Assembly: GCF_021130785.1 (NCBI RefSeq)
Contig: NC_060208.1
Span: 51,623,501-51,687,500, forward strand
Direction: 5' to 3'
Source: Homalodisca vitripennis
Taxonomy: Eukaryota > Arthropoda > Insecta > Hemiptera > Cicadellidae
Length of the DNA stretch: 64,000 nt
A program made the position numbers and the translations under genes. This document shows, one piece after another, positions 24,000 through 35,041 of this stretch. Each line of letters starts with the position of its first letter. Within the stretch, counting starts at the first letter, position 1. The notes beneath the pieces are model-generated. The model ran no database searches, was not told the origin of the DNA, and saw only the letters and a program-made list of their open reading frames with translations.

Positions 24000-24815
24000 T
24001 TACAATATGTATTTATATAGGCTACGCTACCAGCGGCTTCGCACACAATTTTCAACATCGAAGTTCTTATAGCCTACAACTTAGTAAACGTACATGTAAT
24101 ATGTCTTAATTTATGAAACGTAAGCATTCACTTAAAATGCCACAGTTTAGTTTGTATTATAACTCCCACCAAGAAACTACATACGTTGTAGCTCTCGGAA
24201 ATCTTCTTTGGTTGAAAAGCGTCTAATTTTTTGCGTTACACAAGTGTTGTTGCTTTTCGGCCTGTAGTCTAGGAAAGAATGGACCGTTGAGGCACGTTAG
24301 TGTTTTTCCATTAGCCACTGTTAAAGTGGCATATAACAATGTCAAGGAAGCCCACCAGTTTGTTTTAAGCTTTTGTTAATTATAATAAGTATTGGATGCA
24401 TATGGAGTAAGGTTTGTTTTATAACAGCGTTGAAATAGTATTTGCAATGCATTAGATATTTTAAATTTGTCACTGCACAATCTGGAGTCACATTTTGTAT
24501 TTGCTGTCTGCATTAAACTACTGATCAATCACTGCATACTTAATATCTTATAAAATTTAAATGTAAACATATATTTCATCCACTTTGTCGAACTTTAGCT
24601 GAACTTGTCAGCTTGTGTCAATAAATACTTCAACCTTTCCTGAAATCCAAAATATTCTCGGTAGTGTTTCTAATATTTCTCTTCATATCACCTTCCTCGG
24701 ATTTCAACGAATATAAAAAAAAAAAAAAAAAACTAGCCAAATTGGTCCGGCCGTTCTCGAGATTAGAGCTTAGAAACATATTTTGCGATTAATTTTCATT
24801 TATAAGATTGATTGA
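24000..24815 (+). mobile_element. Probable non-LTR retrotransposon 3'-UTR remnants
   Basis: 'gctaccagcggcttcgcacacaa' (split by about 700 bp from 'aaattggtccggccgttctcgag', near 24741) resembles sequences commonly found at the 3' ends of RTE-like LINEs and related SINEs of insects, as I remember them. An A-run (about 24715-24731) precedes the second block. No reverse transcriptase is present. The family assignment is from memory of such motifs and is tentative. Confidence 0.35.
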
Positions 24816-27585
24816 TTTATTCATATATTTTCTCTTTTACATGTGTACATAGAAAATATTGAGATTGTGGGTAAAACTATTAGTTATGAATTATTTAAGA
24901 TTTTATATTAGTAATTTTATGCATCATCCTCATTATTTAAAATTCAAAACCTAGCATTTCTTAAAAAACGTCTACATCTTTGTTGGAACTATTGAAATTT
25001 TATGTTGTCATAGCCAACAACTAAACGTAATCAATTGAATAGTCCAAAGAGGTTTCCAGATAAAAATTTATAGCTGAAAGGGGTTTCTCCTGTTTTTCAT
25101 ATAGTACTCGTTACCGCAATGGGAGCTGAATTTACATTAAATGAGAAACCAACGACAGAGACGCTATCAACCAGGTACATACACTAATGATATTGTTTAA
25201 GTCCCACAATATCTTATCCTTGCTGTACTGAACTATTTTTTTATTCACATTATTTTAGATACTATTTTTAAAACTATTAGTTAAATGTAGATAGGTACTT
25301 GTAAGAGTTATTTACGGTTTTCTACAACAACCCGGGCACCCTTTGTTCTTGACAACATCCATTTTAGTATAAATACTTGCCTCTGGTAACTACTAGTAGA
25401 TAGTTAATCCATTATAACTCGTAGTAATTTGCCAATCTCTATGTATAGACAATGTTTGATAGTTAAACATTCATAAATCATAAACGATGGTTTACGTTAC
25501 AGACAGTACTTTTGTGTGAATATTTGTCTCGTTTGAAACTTAGTACTATAAATAATATGGTTATTGATTTAAAAATAGTGTTAATTTAAAAATTATACTT
25601 GGCGTATACAAAGAATGTAAATGGAAACAAAAAACCTCCAAATACAAAAATGTGATATAAGATTATGTGGAATTTGAGTAAAAACATTAATTTTAATCAA
25701 ATGCATTTATATTACACATTTGTTTATTACGTACAATCAAATAAATTTGTATTACATTTATATTATTATTTATATTACACTCTAGTTAAAAAAATGTCGT
25801 TCTAGTGATGAAATAAATAAACAATAATTCCAAACGTATTTCCTGATTTGACTTAAAAATATAAATAATATCTTAAAATTAGATAGCTGATAAATGTTAC
25901 GTTTAAAATAGCCTTAATGTTGTGCCGAATGACGATAACACATGGGGGTGGTGACTTCTGAGGTCGTAGTAATAAATACTCGAATTGCAAAGTTTACTTA
26001 TAAGTTCAATTTAATTAACGAAACTTACAAGCACCACTTTTAGTTGGTAAATTAAATGTATACCTTGCCACGTTGCTGCCAATTAGAGTACGAGAACTAA
26101 AAATGTATATCTGATAGGTGGGCCTAAAATATCCAATGTTCTATGGAATTATGCCTACGATATTTTACTTTATAAAACTTTAAGATTTTACTTCCCTTCG
26201 CAATATGTAGACTCACAACCCGGGCGTCGGCGTCTTGGCATGAGACATTGAAGCTGTAGTCTAAGAAGGGTTATTTCTAGGCGGTAATTACTAGAAGAGG
26301 AGTAGAAGTTATGAAAGTGGTAGCGATCTACTCAAATAATACGTGAGCTCGCCTAAAACAAATTCGCGACGGTATTAGCCATTTAATGAGACAAAAAACT
26401 TATCACGACAACGTGCTCGTCAGAAGGACGACGCCACAACTTGTATCCATTTCAATCAAGCAAATAAAAGATCTTTAAGGTTAAGTTACTTTACTATTTA
26501 CAACTTTACTTTACGTTACATTCATTTTTATATGTTTGGCATCAAAGGGCTAATTTAATAATACGAAAATGTAAATTTTACTTACGGACATAGCGCGCGA
26601 GGTGAAATCGGTCACGTAGTTGGGCTGCTACGAAGGGTTACAATAAAATATTCATACGCGTGCCAATTAGGTAGTTAGTCCGTCGATAATTTAGTTCCGG
26701 AACATTGGATAAAAAATAATATTAAGTTGTACTGGCTAACTAGGTTGTGAAATGTTGCATTATATAAAATGGAACTAACTAACGGTACAATGTTTTAGAA
26801 TTAATTTTTAAATGTTACTAGTAATAGCTGTGCAAGGACATAATGTTTTAACTTACACTTATTTAAGAGTTATAGATTCGTCACAAAAACACAAGTACAT
26901 AGAGAGGTACGAAATCACCGGATATCAGTTGTGAAGTGTAAAATTTAATCATCACACTCCAAGAACAAATTTTACAAGACGTGTCTAGACGTTAAGGGCC
27001 CAATTGTAAGCTGTAAATAATTAAATATTTCTCAAATTAAATTATTGAAAATAAGAAATAAAGTAAAATATATATTTTGGATATTTTCATTGAAACGACA
27101 TGAATAAATTAGTCTTCATTACTATCTCGTTGCTATTTATAATGAAACAATTTTGGACATACTTATTTTTCCTGTAAATGATTAAAAATATAATATTATT
27201 ATTATTAAATTCACCATAGCAGTTTATGTTTAAACAAGTTTTAAGTCTTGTGTTGTATTCTTAATAAAAGTTAAACATGTTAAACTATTAAACCATTTTT
27301 ACATTTTTTAAAATTGTTTTACATTTATTCTGCTTAAACTTTACATCAGAGTTTTATAATAGCTATAAATATTTTAGATTTAATTTTGACAATATTAATG
27401 GTAATATGTAAGCAACATATTCTATTTGGAGTTTACACATTTAAAGTTATTTGGCATCACATATTATAAAAAGATGCTTCCAAAGGTTACATAAGGAACA
27501 ATACGTTTTTATAGATTGATAAGTTAAATTTATTGTAATGAAAGAAATTTGCAAATCAAATTATTAATGTAAGGTTGCAAATGAT
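24816..27585. other. AT-rich DNA, no feature seen
   Basis: About 2.8 kb without protein-like open frames, arrays or element borders. Confidence 0.55.
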
Positions 27586-27589
27586 GGCT

Positions 27590-27718
27590 TTAAGAACTTA
27601 TGGAAATAGACTCATCTTGTTGAATAATGGCAGTATTTGCATTAGAAACTTCAATTTCGCCGTCATGACACAAATATTCCCTAACTTTTCCAATTATAAA
27701 TTCTCTTAGTATTTTTGT
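27590..27718 (-). CDS. Candidate terminal coding exon, unassigned
   Basis: On the minus strand an AG acceptor (complement of 27719-27720, preceded by 'attttaatccctgatt') leads into a 42-codon frame ending in TAA at 27592-27590. It encodes charged, protein-like sequence (KILREFIIGKVREYL..., later IIQQDESISISS). It lacks an ATG, so it would be a last exon of a minus-strand gene. No upstream exon was found before the satellite at 27.86 kb. It could be chance. Confidence 0.22.
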   Translation of the reverse strand, partial: TKILREFIIGKVREYLCHDGEIEVSNANTAIIQQDESISISS

Positions 27719-28895
27719 CTAATCAGGGATTAAAATAGACCTAGATTTCAGTTTTAATTAATTGTATATGTACCATTTATAGATAGGTGCAAATAACTCA
27801 CAGCATGGATGAAAAGTGCTCTTGCAGTTAAAGTGAATTTCTAAACAATATTGGTTACGAATGCACATTGATAACAGGGTTTATTAGTTTCGTTCACCTG
27901 TGCAATGCGTGATGTGTAACACGAGCAGCTGATTGGAATCTATTGCACTTTTACAAAGCGCTGCATTTGTGCCAGATCGGTCTTGTAGCATTTAATGCAC
28001 ATTGATAACACGGTTTATTAGTTTCGTTCACCTGTGCAATGCGCGATGTGTAACACGAGCAGCTGATTGGAATCTATTGCACTTTTACAAAGCGCTGCAT
28101 TTGTGCCAGATCGGTCTTGTAGCATTTAATGCACATTGATAACACGGTTTATTAGTTTCGTTCACCTGTGCAATGCGCGATGTGTAACACGAGCAGCTGA
28201 TTGGAATCTATTGCACTTTTACAAAGCGCTGCATTTGTGCCAGATCGGTCTTGTAGCATTTAATGCACATTGATAACACGGTTTATTAGTTTCGTTCACC
28301 TGTGCAATGCGCGATGTGTAACACGAGCAGCTGATTGGAATCTATTGCACTTTTACAAAGCGCTGCATTTGTGCCAGATCGGTCTTGTAGCATTTAATGC
28401 ACATTGATAACACGGTTTATTAGTTTCGTTCACCTGTGCAATGCGCGATGTGTAACACGAGCAGCTGATTGGAATCTATTGCACTTTTACAAAGCGCTGC
28501 ATTTGTGCCAGATCGGTCTTGTAGCATTTAATGCACATTGATAACACGGTTTATTAGTTTCGTTCACCTGTTCAATGCGCGATGTGTAACACGAGCAGCT
28601 GATTGGAATCTATTGCACTTTTACAAAGCGCTGCATTTGTGCCAGATCGGTCTTGTAGCATTTAATGCACATTGATAACACGGTTTATTAGTATCGTTCA
28701 CCTGTGCAATGCGCGATGTGTAACACGAGCAGCTGATTGGAATCTATTGCACTTTTACAAAGCGCTGCTTTTGTGCCAGATCGGTCTTGTAGCATTTAAT
28801 GCACATTGATAACACGGTTTATTAGTTTCGTTCACCTGTGCAATGCGCGATGTGTAACACGAGCAGCTGATTGGAATCTATTGCACTTTTACAAA

Positions 28896-29691
28896 TAATA
28901 ATAATAATAATATTTTTATTGCAGTAACAATTATAAAATTGCATACAAACGTCATAAATAAATATTTAAATAGTAAAAAGGTAGGCCTAAACTTCATTCA
29001 CTCACGCACACAGTCACATGGTTCTCTCATTCACTCTCATCTTCATTCTCACCAGACAATCCTGCCACTGCCACACCAGAACCAGAGGATTGATGGTGTT
29101 AGTTTTGAATTTCGTCCCAGCGGCTCTCCATAAACTCGTCAACCGAGTAAAACACCCCCGACAGCAAAAGATGTCTTAGTCGAGTTTTAAATTTTTTTTG
29201 GTCATTCAATTGTTTGATCTCTTCAGGGAGCTTATTGATTAGCTTGACACCAACCTCAGCCGGCAAACGTTCGAATGCTGCAGTTCTGTGTTGTTGAACG
29301 CGGAAGTTGTCCCTGCCTCTAGTCCCGTACTGGTGAACGTCCCTGCCTTGAACCAAGTTACACTTAGAACGGCAGTACAGAACAACCTCCAGGATATAGA
29401 GACAGGGCAAAGTCAGCAATCCAAGCTCCCTGAAGGTATTTTTGCATGAATCTCTGAAGTTCAATTTTGAAATGATTCGGACAGCTTTCTTTTGACTTCT
29501 AAATACACGTTCGAATTTGTATTTAGAACAGCTGCCCCACAGTCTCAAACCATATGTCAGATGTGGATACACCAAGCCAAAGTAGGCCGTTCTTAGTATA
29601 TCCAAAGAGCAGAATTTTGCAAGGTTCCGTAAGGCATAAATGCCTGAGGAAACCTTTGAACAAATGCCGTCAATGTGATCGTCCCTAAAAA
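28896..29691 (-). mobile_element. 5'-truncated non-LTR retrotransposon inside the satellite
   Basis: About 796 bp interrupt one 134-bp satellite unit. The 3' end lies at 28896 and consists of (ATT)n on the minus strand just after an AATAAA-like sequence. The 5' truncation is at about 29689, where reverse-transcriptase coding sequence joins satellite directly. A target duplication of at most a few A residues is possible but cannot be told from the junction sequence. The interrupted unit proves that insertion came after the array existed. Confidence 0.93.
29099..29690 (-). pseudogene. Reverse transcriptase C-terminal fragment (Jockey-like non-LTR element)
   Basis: An open frame continues from the truncation point (DDHIDGICSKVSSGIYALRN, about 29688-29629) through AYFGLVYPHLTYGLRLWGS (about 29590) and KKAVRIISKLNFRDSC to the stop at 29099, with no internal stop. 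This 'YGLRLWG...QKKAVRII' arrangement is typical of the thumb and C-terminal region of reverse transcriptases of Jockey-group non-LTR elements. The endonuclease and the catalytic YxDD palm are missing because of 5' truncation, so it cannot transpose by itself. The intact frame says the insertion is young. The clade is less certain than the class, since the (ATT)n tail is unlike a plain poly(A). Confidence 0.88.
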
Positions 29692-30710
29692 GCGCTGCAT
29701 TTGTGCCAGATCGGTCTTGTAGTATTTAATGCACATTGATAACACGGTTTATTAGTTTCGTTCACCTGTGCAATGCGCGATGTGTAACACGAGCAGCTGA
29801 TTGGAATCTATTGCACTTTTACAAAGCGCTGCTTTTGTGCCAGATCGGTCTTGTAGCATTTAATGCACATTGATAACACGGTTTATTAGTTTCGTTCACC
29901 TGTGCAATGCGCGATGTGTAACACGAGCAGCTGATTGGAATCTATTGCACTTTTACAAAGCGCTGCTTTTGTGCCAGATCGGTCTTGTAGCATTAAATGC
30001 ACATTGATAACAGGGTTTATTAGTTTCGTTCACCTGTGCAATGCGCGATGTGTAACACGAGCAGCTGATTGGAATCTATTGCACTTTTACAAAGCGCTGC
30101 ATTTGTGCCAGATCGGTCTTGTAGCATTTAATGCACATTGATAACACGGTTTATTAGTTTCGTTCACCTGTGCAATGCGCGATGTGTAACACGAGCAGCT
30201 GATTGGAATCTATTGCACTTTTACAAAGCGCTGCTTTTGTGCCAGATCGGTCTTGTAGCATTTAATGCACATTTTTAACCAGTCGAAACTTGTTCTCTAA
30301 TGTTTCGCGAGGAGAATTCAAGTTAGGACGAAGCATGAACATAAAAAATTTAATAACTTACTTATTTTTTAAACTAACTAGAAAGTATTCACATAATACA
30401 AAAAAACTCCTAAGCTGAAATACACTCATTCATTGAACATAAACATCCCTAGAACTCCATCCCTGCAACCAGTTTTCATCAGATAAAGAAGTTAACAATC
30501 CAAGATAATCCAGAAAAAATGATGGTTTATACTAAGTTAGAAAACATCGGAATGTGAATAACATAGCGGGGACTTCCCTTATGAATAAACCTTATCCAAA
30601 AATTTCAACTTGTGCTTGTGCTAATAATCTGTCATATTTAGCCTACCCATTGTGATTGCAATAAATATGGAAAAATCGCTAAACATTATTAAATACATTC
30701 TCAAACTATT

Positions 30711-30928
30711 TTATGAAAATGCTCCACATACAATGAATTGGGTATTGTTATCTCCATTAAGTCCAAAAACAACCGGTGAGATGTTGTCACAAGTTACATG
30801 TTTCTGATTGTTAACTCCATCACCAGTCTGCCGAATGGCTTCATATGTTGTAGTTGAAATATCATAACGCAACAAAACTTTATTACTTTGTTCATTTAGA
30901 ATCATCACAACTTTAAAGGTCTTAGCCT
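30711..30928 (-). CDS. Candidate terminal exon, unassigned
   Basis: On the minus strand 'tgtctcgtag' could serve as a splice acceptor just before AAGACCTTTAAAGTTGTG. The frame then continues through MILNEQSNKVLLRYDIS and SPVVFGLNGDNNTQFIV to TAA. Codon use and residue composition look protein-like, but no domain is recognised and there is no matching upstream exon. It may also begin at the ATG at about 30908 (65 codons). Confidence 0.22.
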
Positions 30929-32715
30929 ACGAGACACCAGTACACCCGACACGAACAGTTAGACGAGAGGTTACAATCTTACTTCGTGCGCAAGCCAAAA
31001 CTAAATGTGGATTGTTTCGACATTCTCTTGATTAATTGAGTGGTTTATCTTGGAAATATTTATGAATTATTTTTTATTTAATAGAGGAAAACATTAAACG
31101 ACGTGTTACAATAAAATATATTTAATTTCTTGTGTTTATGTAAAAAATGTATGAAAACCAACATAAAAAACAATAGTCAAGCTTCAAAATCAAATTTATT
31201 CTTTCATTAAAACAAATATGGAATTTATAATTTTAAGATACATTGAAAAACCTTCGTAAAATAATTCTATATTTCTTAAATAATCATTTTAAATAGTTAA
31301 ACATATAATTCTGAACAAAAGTGAAATGCAATAGCATGATGCATATTTATACAAAACTACGGCGTTTGATTTAAAATGTACATGATACATTTGTATATCA
31401 ACTGTATGCGAGCTACGGGTAGGCTAAATGATACTTAAGTCTTTTTTTCATAATAAGATTTTTCATAAAGGAAAATCCAATAGTAGAAACGTTAATAACC
31501 GAGCCAAAAATAAATGTGTGTACGTATTACAATATGTCTATTCCAATGGTTCAAGACGTATAACACTTTATTAACTTATATAGCATTTTAAAAATCCCGC
31601 CCTTTATAATTTGTTAAAACACGTGTCTAACTTTATCGTAGCATTTTATCACTAAACATTTTGCAATAAGCATATACAATAATACGAGAAAAAATGTATT
31701 GCAGTGTGGAACGGTGGGGATCACATATTGTGGAAGCGTAAAAAGTAGCATTAGTGTCTGTGCCTGGTTGTTAACGACTCTGCCATTGGTTTTTCATTTT
31801 ATGTAAATTCAACTCCCATTGGGATAACGAGTATGTAAAGCAGGAGGGAACGTTCGGCTATGATTTCTCATGTGGAGGGTTTTGCAGTCTCCTAGAATGA
31901 CTGCATTGTCTAGGTTTGAGGGATGCCAACTGAAAACTGTACGAGTTCCGACCTTATTAAAAAGATATTCTTTTGAGATAAAGATTAATATGTTTATTAT
32001 AATTGTTTCAATATCAAGACATATTTCTCTTTGTGCTCAAGTACAGTTAGTGCATTATGTCATTCATCCGTCATAAAATTTTCAACTCGCACATTCTTCC
32101 ATAGACATGGCATTGTACTTTTGGAAAATTAGGGATTTTAAATATTCACTGAATGCCAATGGCTAGTGAGTAATGACCATTGCCTGCGTAACTTAAAAGA
32201 ATGAAATGCTGCATTGAAATACCAATAGTTAGTTTGTGGCAGTGCAGAGAAAGCTACGTAAACGTTTTCAGGATGTGTATATTTTATATAATAGATTTAT
32301 ATACCTTACAAATTTGATAAAATTCGATGCAATATGTAAAGACTTTATTTCAGAGGTTATTTTTGAATGAGGAAGCCTAGAGGGTGTCAGGAGGATTATA
32401 GTCCTATAGGCTACACCTTGTTATCTAGCCCGATGGGGCCAATTTGTCCCCTTCTCCAATCGGTAAGTGTCTATCGATATCATTCTGTAGACCAAACAGT
32501 ATGATTTTGGCCTTTGTGTAATACTATCACAATTTCTTACAATTGTAATTCTTTTACTTTTGTCAGTTTTAAAAGTATACAATATTCGGGAAATATAAAT
32601 ACTATTAAGATAATTACGATACAAAATTAACTATAATGTTAAATTTGTTTAAAACACAAACACTGAAAGTATCAATAAATTTGAATTAATTATCATTTCA
32701 AAATGTAAAGAAACC

Positions 32716-33048
32716 TTATCGTGCAGTTTTTACAGATGATTGAATGTTCCATCGTTTGCAGACAACTAATTGAAATCTCTTACTAATGCCTAATGATTTA
32801 AAACTCACTACAGTGTAAAGCGTTAGAAGAGAATGAATGCTTAAAAGAAAGCAAGGTTGAAACATTAACAGAGAACTCTTGATCAAAACCAATTCATCAT
32901 TGCTTTCAAAATTGTAGATCCAGGCATCACTAACATACAACAAATTACGACTGGCAGAACGAGGCTGCCATTCAAACAGTTTAATTAATCTGACAATTGA
33001 AGGTTGATCACACTGTTTTTGGGCACCCTCTGTTGTATGCGTACTCAT
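32716..33048 (-). CDS. Unassigned 110-codon open frame
   Basis: A true ATG at 33048 starts a frame of 110 residues with plausible composition: a polar N terminus (MSTHTTEGAQKQCDQPS), an amphipathic middle with WIYNFESNDELVLIKSS, and a hydrophobic stretch around residues 60-85 that could be a single membrane segment. It lies only about 0.2 kb upstream of the F-box pseudogene promoter and points away from it, so a divergent arrangement is conceivable. I recognise no family, and chance is a real alternative. Confidence 0.22.
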   Translation of the reverse strand: MSTHTTEGAQKQCDQPSIVRLIKLFEWQPRSASRNLLYVSDAWIYNFESNDELVLIKSSLLMFQPCFLLSIHSLLTLYTVVSFKSLGISKRFQLVVCKRWNIQSSVKTAR

Positions 33049-33262
33049 CAGTTTTTATTTTTACAGTCTTTTTGGTCATATACTGTAAGTATAGGGTCCA
33101 TTTTCGGATAATTGTAATTGTTAAACCTACTCGTTGCCAATATACCTAATTTTATTAGGATTAAAGATAATGGATTATTAGTTAAATATAAAAACGAATG
33201 CTGTATATTGTGTACAGGTTCCAATTAGCAGATTAGAAGAGGCTATAAGCAACATAAGCTAT

Positions 33263-33341
33263 TATCAGTTGAAGAGACACCCAGAATAATCTCATTACTC
33301 TCATTACCTCATAAAACTTCCCTGATAGGTGCAGTATTGGG
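33263..33341 (+). promoter_or_regulatory. F-box family promoter block, pseudogene copy
   Basis: TTATCAGTTGAAGAG (initiator-like TCAGT) at about 33263, GAATAATCTCATTACT at 33284, CATTACCTCA at 33302 and GTGCAGTATTG near 33330. The same order of blocks precedes the genes at 38242 and 41136. Here it sits about 75 bp before the former start codon. Confidence 0.65.
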
Positions 33342-34004
33342 ACAGTTAATTATATCGTGTATACAACATAGAATCGTGTACTTGTCTACGATGCCAAGGT
33401 CTATTGTAATGATAATGTGTTGACGGCTCTACCAATGGAAGTGTTAGAAGAGATATTATAGTTTCTTAATATAAAAGACATATTGAACGCTTGTTATGAA
33501 GTAGGTAAGGATGTCAGCGAGTGCTTCTGGACTAGAATGTGCAGAAAGAAATGTTCAATTAAGATAGAAAGTGTTGATGACAGCTGGAGAAGTGTCATAC
33601 AATGAGATTTTAATTGGTGACTGGGAATTTCTCTAATATGGGAATACACATTTGATCTTCATATGAGACCCATTCCCCGCATTTCAAAGCGACTTGTATT
33701 ACAACAAGAACTACCCTTAGAAAATATATTATCTTTGTAAAACTCTAGGAATATTAAAATGTATAACGATTGTAACTAGGAGGACCCCTTAGTATGTCTA
33801 TTGACAATTGTCTATTCGAGATTTTCAAAACAAACGTCAATACGAGTGTATCATGACATACCGCTCTCTCTAATGGCTTCTTGGCTTTAGAAGATCACAG
33901 ACAGGGGAGTATCAGGATTGTGGAGTTGAAGAAACTTGTGGACCTCAGGTACACTCTACTGCAGAATCGAGCAATCATCTCAATGCCTGTTGATAATACG
34001 TACC

Positions 34005-34046
34005 AATAAATACTCAATACCAAAAGATTGGTATTGAGTATTTATT
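34005..34046. repeat. Perfect 19-bp stem, 4-nt loop, inside the pseudogene
   Basis: AATAAATACTCAATACCAA (34005-34023), loop AAGA, then the exact complement at 34028-34046. The intact paralogues have no such palindrome at the corresponding place. Confidence 0.95.
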
Positions 34047-34226
34047 TGTTGCATTGCTCATGAACAGTACCACTTAGAAAGGTACGATATTCGGGAGAGA
34101 GCTCACATCAATACTTTATTCTGATCCAAATGTGCAATAGGATCTTTTACGGTACCTAACCTTTCTGTCCGTTCCAGTTTCATCGTGCACATAAGTCTTT
34201 GTAAAATGAGAGATTTCCGTGAGTGT

Positions 34227-34535
34227 GTCAAGAACAACGGGGGTGAGTTATAACCAAATTCAATTACAGTTGTTGGTTGGCCGTGCAGTGAGAGTATGCA
34301 TGTCAAGAACACCAGGGGTGAGTTATAACCAAATTCAATTACAATTGTTGGTTGGCCGTGCAGGGAGAATATATATGTCAAGAACACCAGGGCTGAGTTA
34401 TAACCAAATTCAACTATAACTGTTGGTTGGCCGTGCGGGGAGAATATATACGTCAAGAACACCAGGGGTGAGTTATAACCAAATTCAATTATAATTGTTG
34501 CTTGGCCTTGTAGAGAGAGTATGTATGTATAACCA
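34227..34535. repeat. 75-bp tandem repeat, four copies, derived from F-box coding sequence
   Basis: TGTTGGTTGG (TGTTGCTTGG in the last copy) recurs at 34271, 34346, 34421 and 34496, exactly 75 bp apart, within the unit 'gtcaagaacaccaggggtg...ggccgtgcagggagaatata'. The unit aligns with the intact paralogue around 39103-39176 (gtaagaaataccgatgg ... tgttggatggccgttctag). Because 75 is 25 codons, long open frames appear on both strands (34219-34419 plus, 34103-34462 minus); these are artefacts. Confidence 0.93.
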
Positions 34536-35041
34536 ACTCAATAAGATATGCATTTAGACAAGCAAAAATGTCATAAAGAATTGTCGACTGGCAAAAACTG
34601 TTTTTCCTGAGGGTAAAATAGCATAATTCACTGTTATTACTTTCGTACATGAATCGGTTTCAGGTGATCGATTTTCAAAAAGTGATGTCTCCGTATGATA
34701 TCAGTTTGAAAACATCTTCCACGAGAATCAACCGCTATGTAAATATCACTTCAAAAACGCAGTACAATTTCATAGCCGTGGTAGTAAAGGTCGAAGCAGA
34801 AGATTTCGAGAATATTTTAAACTGAAGCCACCTTAAGTTCAGATCTCAAAAGTCTCTCCATCTCATATAGGAATCTACCATTAAATATTAAGACACTTAT
34901 GATTATTTGTGATTTCAGTAATAAAAGCAATCAACATTCATCTAATTATTTTGTGAAATTGTTGTAATTTTATTTTGCATTATGAAAGAGATGAATGTTT
35001 ACGCCTTTATTTTTGGTTTCAAAATTTGGTACCATGTGTTA

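Larger units (their letters stand above)
27863..30275. repeat. 134-bp satellite, 12 copies, split by a LINE
   Basis: Anchor GCACATTGATAACA recurs at exactly 134-bp steps: 27863, 27997, 28131, 28265, 28399, 28533, 28667 and 28801, then after the insertion 29731, 29865, 29999 and 30133, with a truncated start at 30267. The copies are nearly identical (single changes such as gcatttg/gctttg and gtttcg/gtatcg), so homogenisation is recent. The copy beginning at 28801 is broken after 95 bp (28895) and its last 39 bp resume at 29692. The open frame at 29935-30141 is only a reading of the unit. Confidence 0.97.
30276..33260. other. Intergenic DNA between satellite and F-box array
   Basis: AT-rich. 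Only two doubtful minus-strand coding candidates (30711-30928, 32716-33048) are listed separately. No repeats of note. Confidence 0.5.
33415..34967 (+). pseudogene. F-box family pseudogene with internal 75-bp repeat expansion
   Basis: A degenerate paralogue of the two intact genes downstream. The former ATG at 33415 is followed by a 1-nt deletion (atgtgttgacggct against atgtcgttgacggct in the intact copies), so the frame is lost at once. Further stops include TAG in 'gatattatag', TGA in 'catacaatgagat' and TAA near 33738. F-box (CTACCAATGGAAGTG...), 'gacagctggagaagtgtcat' and 'atcaggattgtggagttga' are all recognisable, and the C-terminal 'atgattatttgtgatttcag' lies at 34899. Between them sit a perfect 19-bp hairpin (34005-34046) and a four-copy 75-bp tandem repeat derived from the coding sequence. 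It keeps the family promoter. Clearly non-functional as a protein; it could still be transcribed. Confidence 0.9.

Noticed and set aside
27863..30275. CRISPR-like array
   Set aside because: The 134-bp units are directly tandem with no unique spacers, and the setting is eukaryotic. This is a satellite.
34103..34462. 119-codon minus-strand frame with repeated VFLTYIFSLHGQPT motifs
   Set aside because: It is the antisense of the 75-bp repeat inside the F-box pseudogene; the repeat length is a multiple of three, which keeps both strands open.
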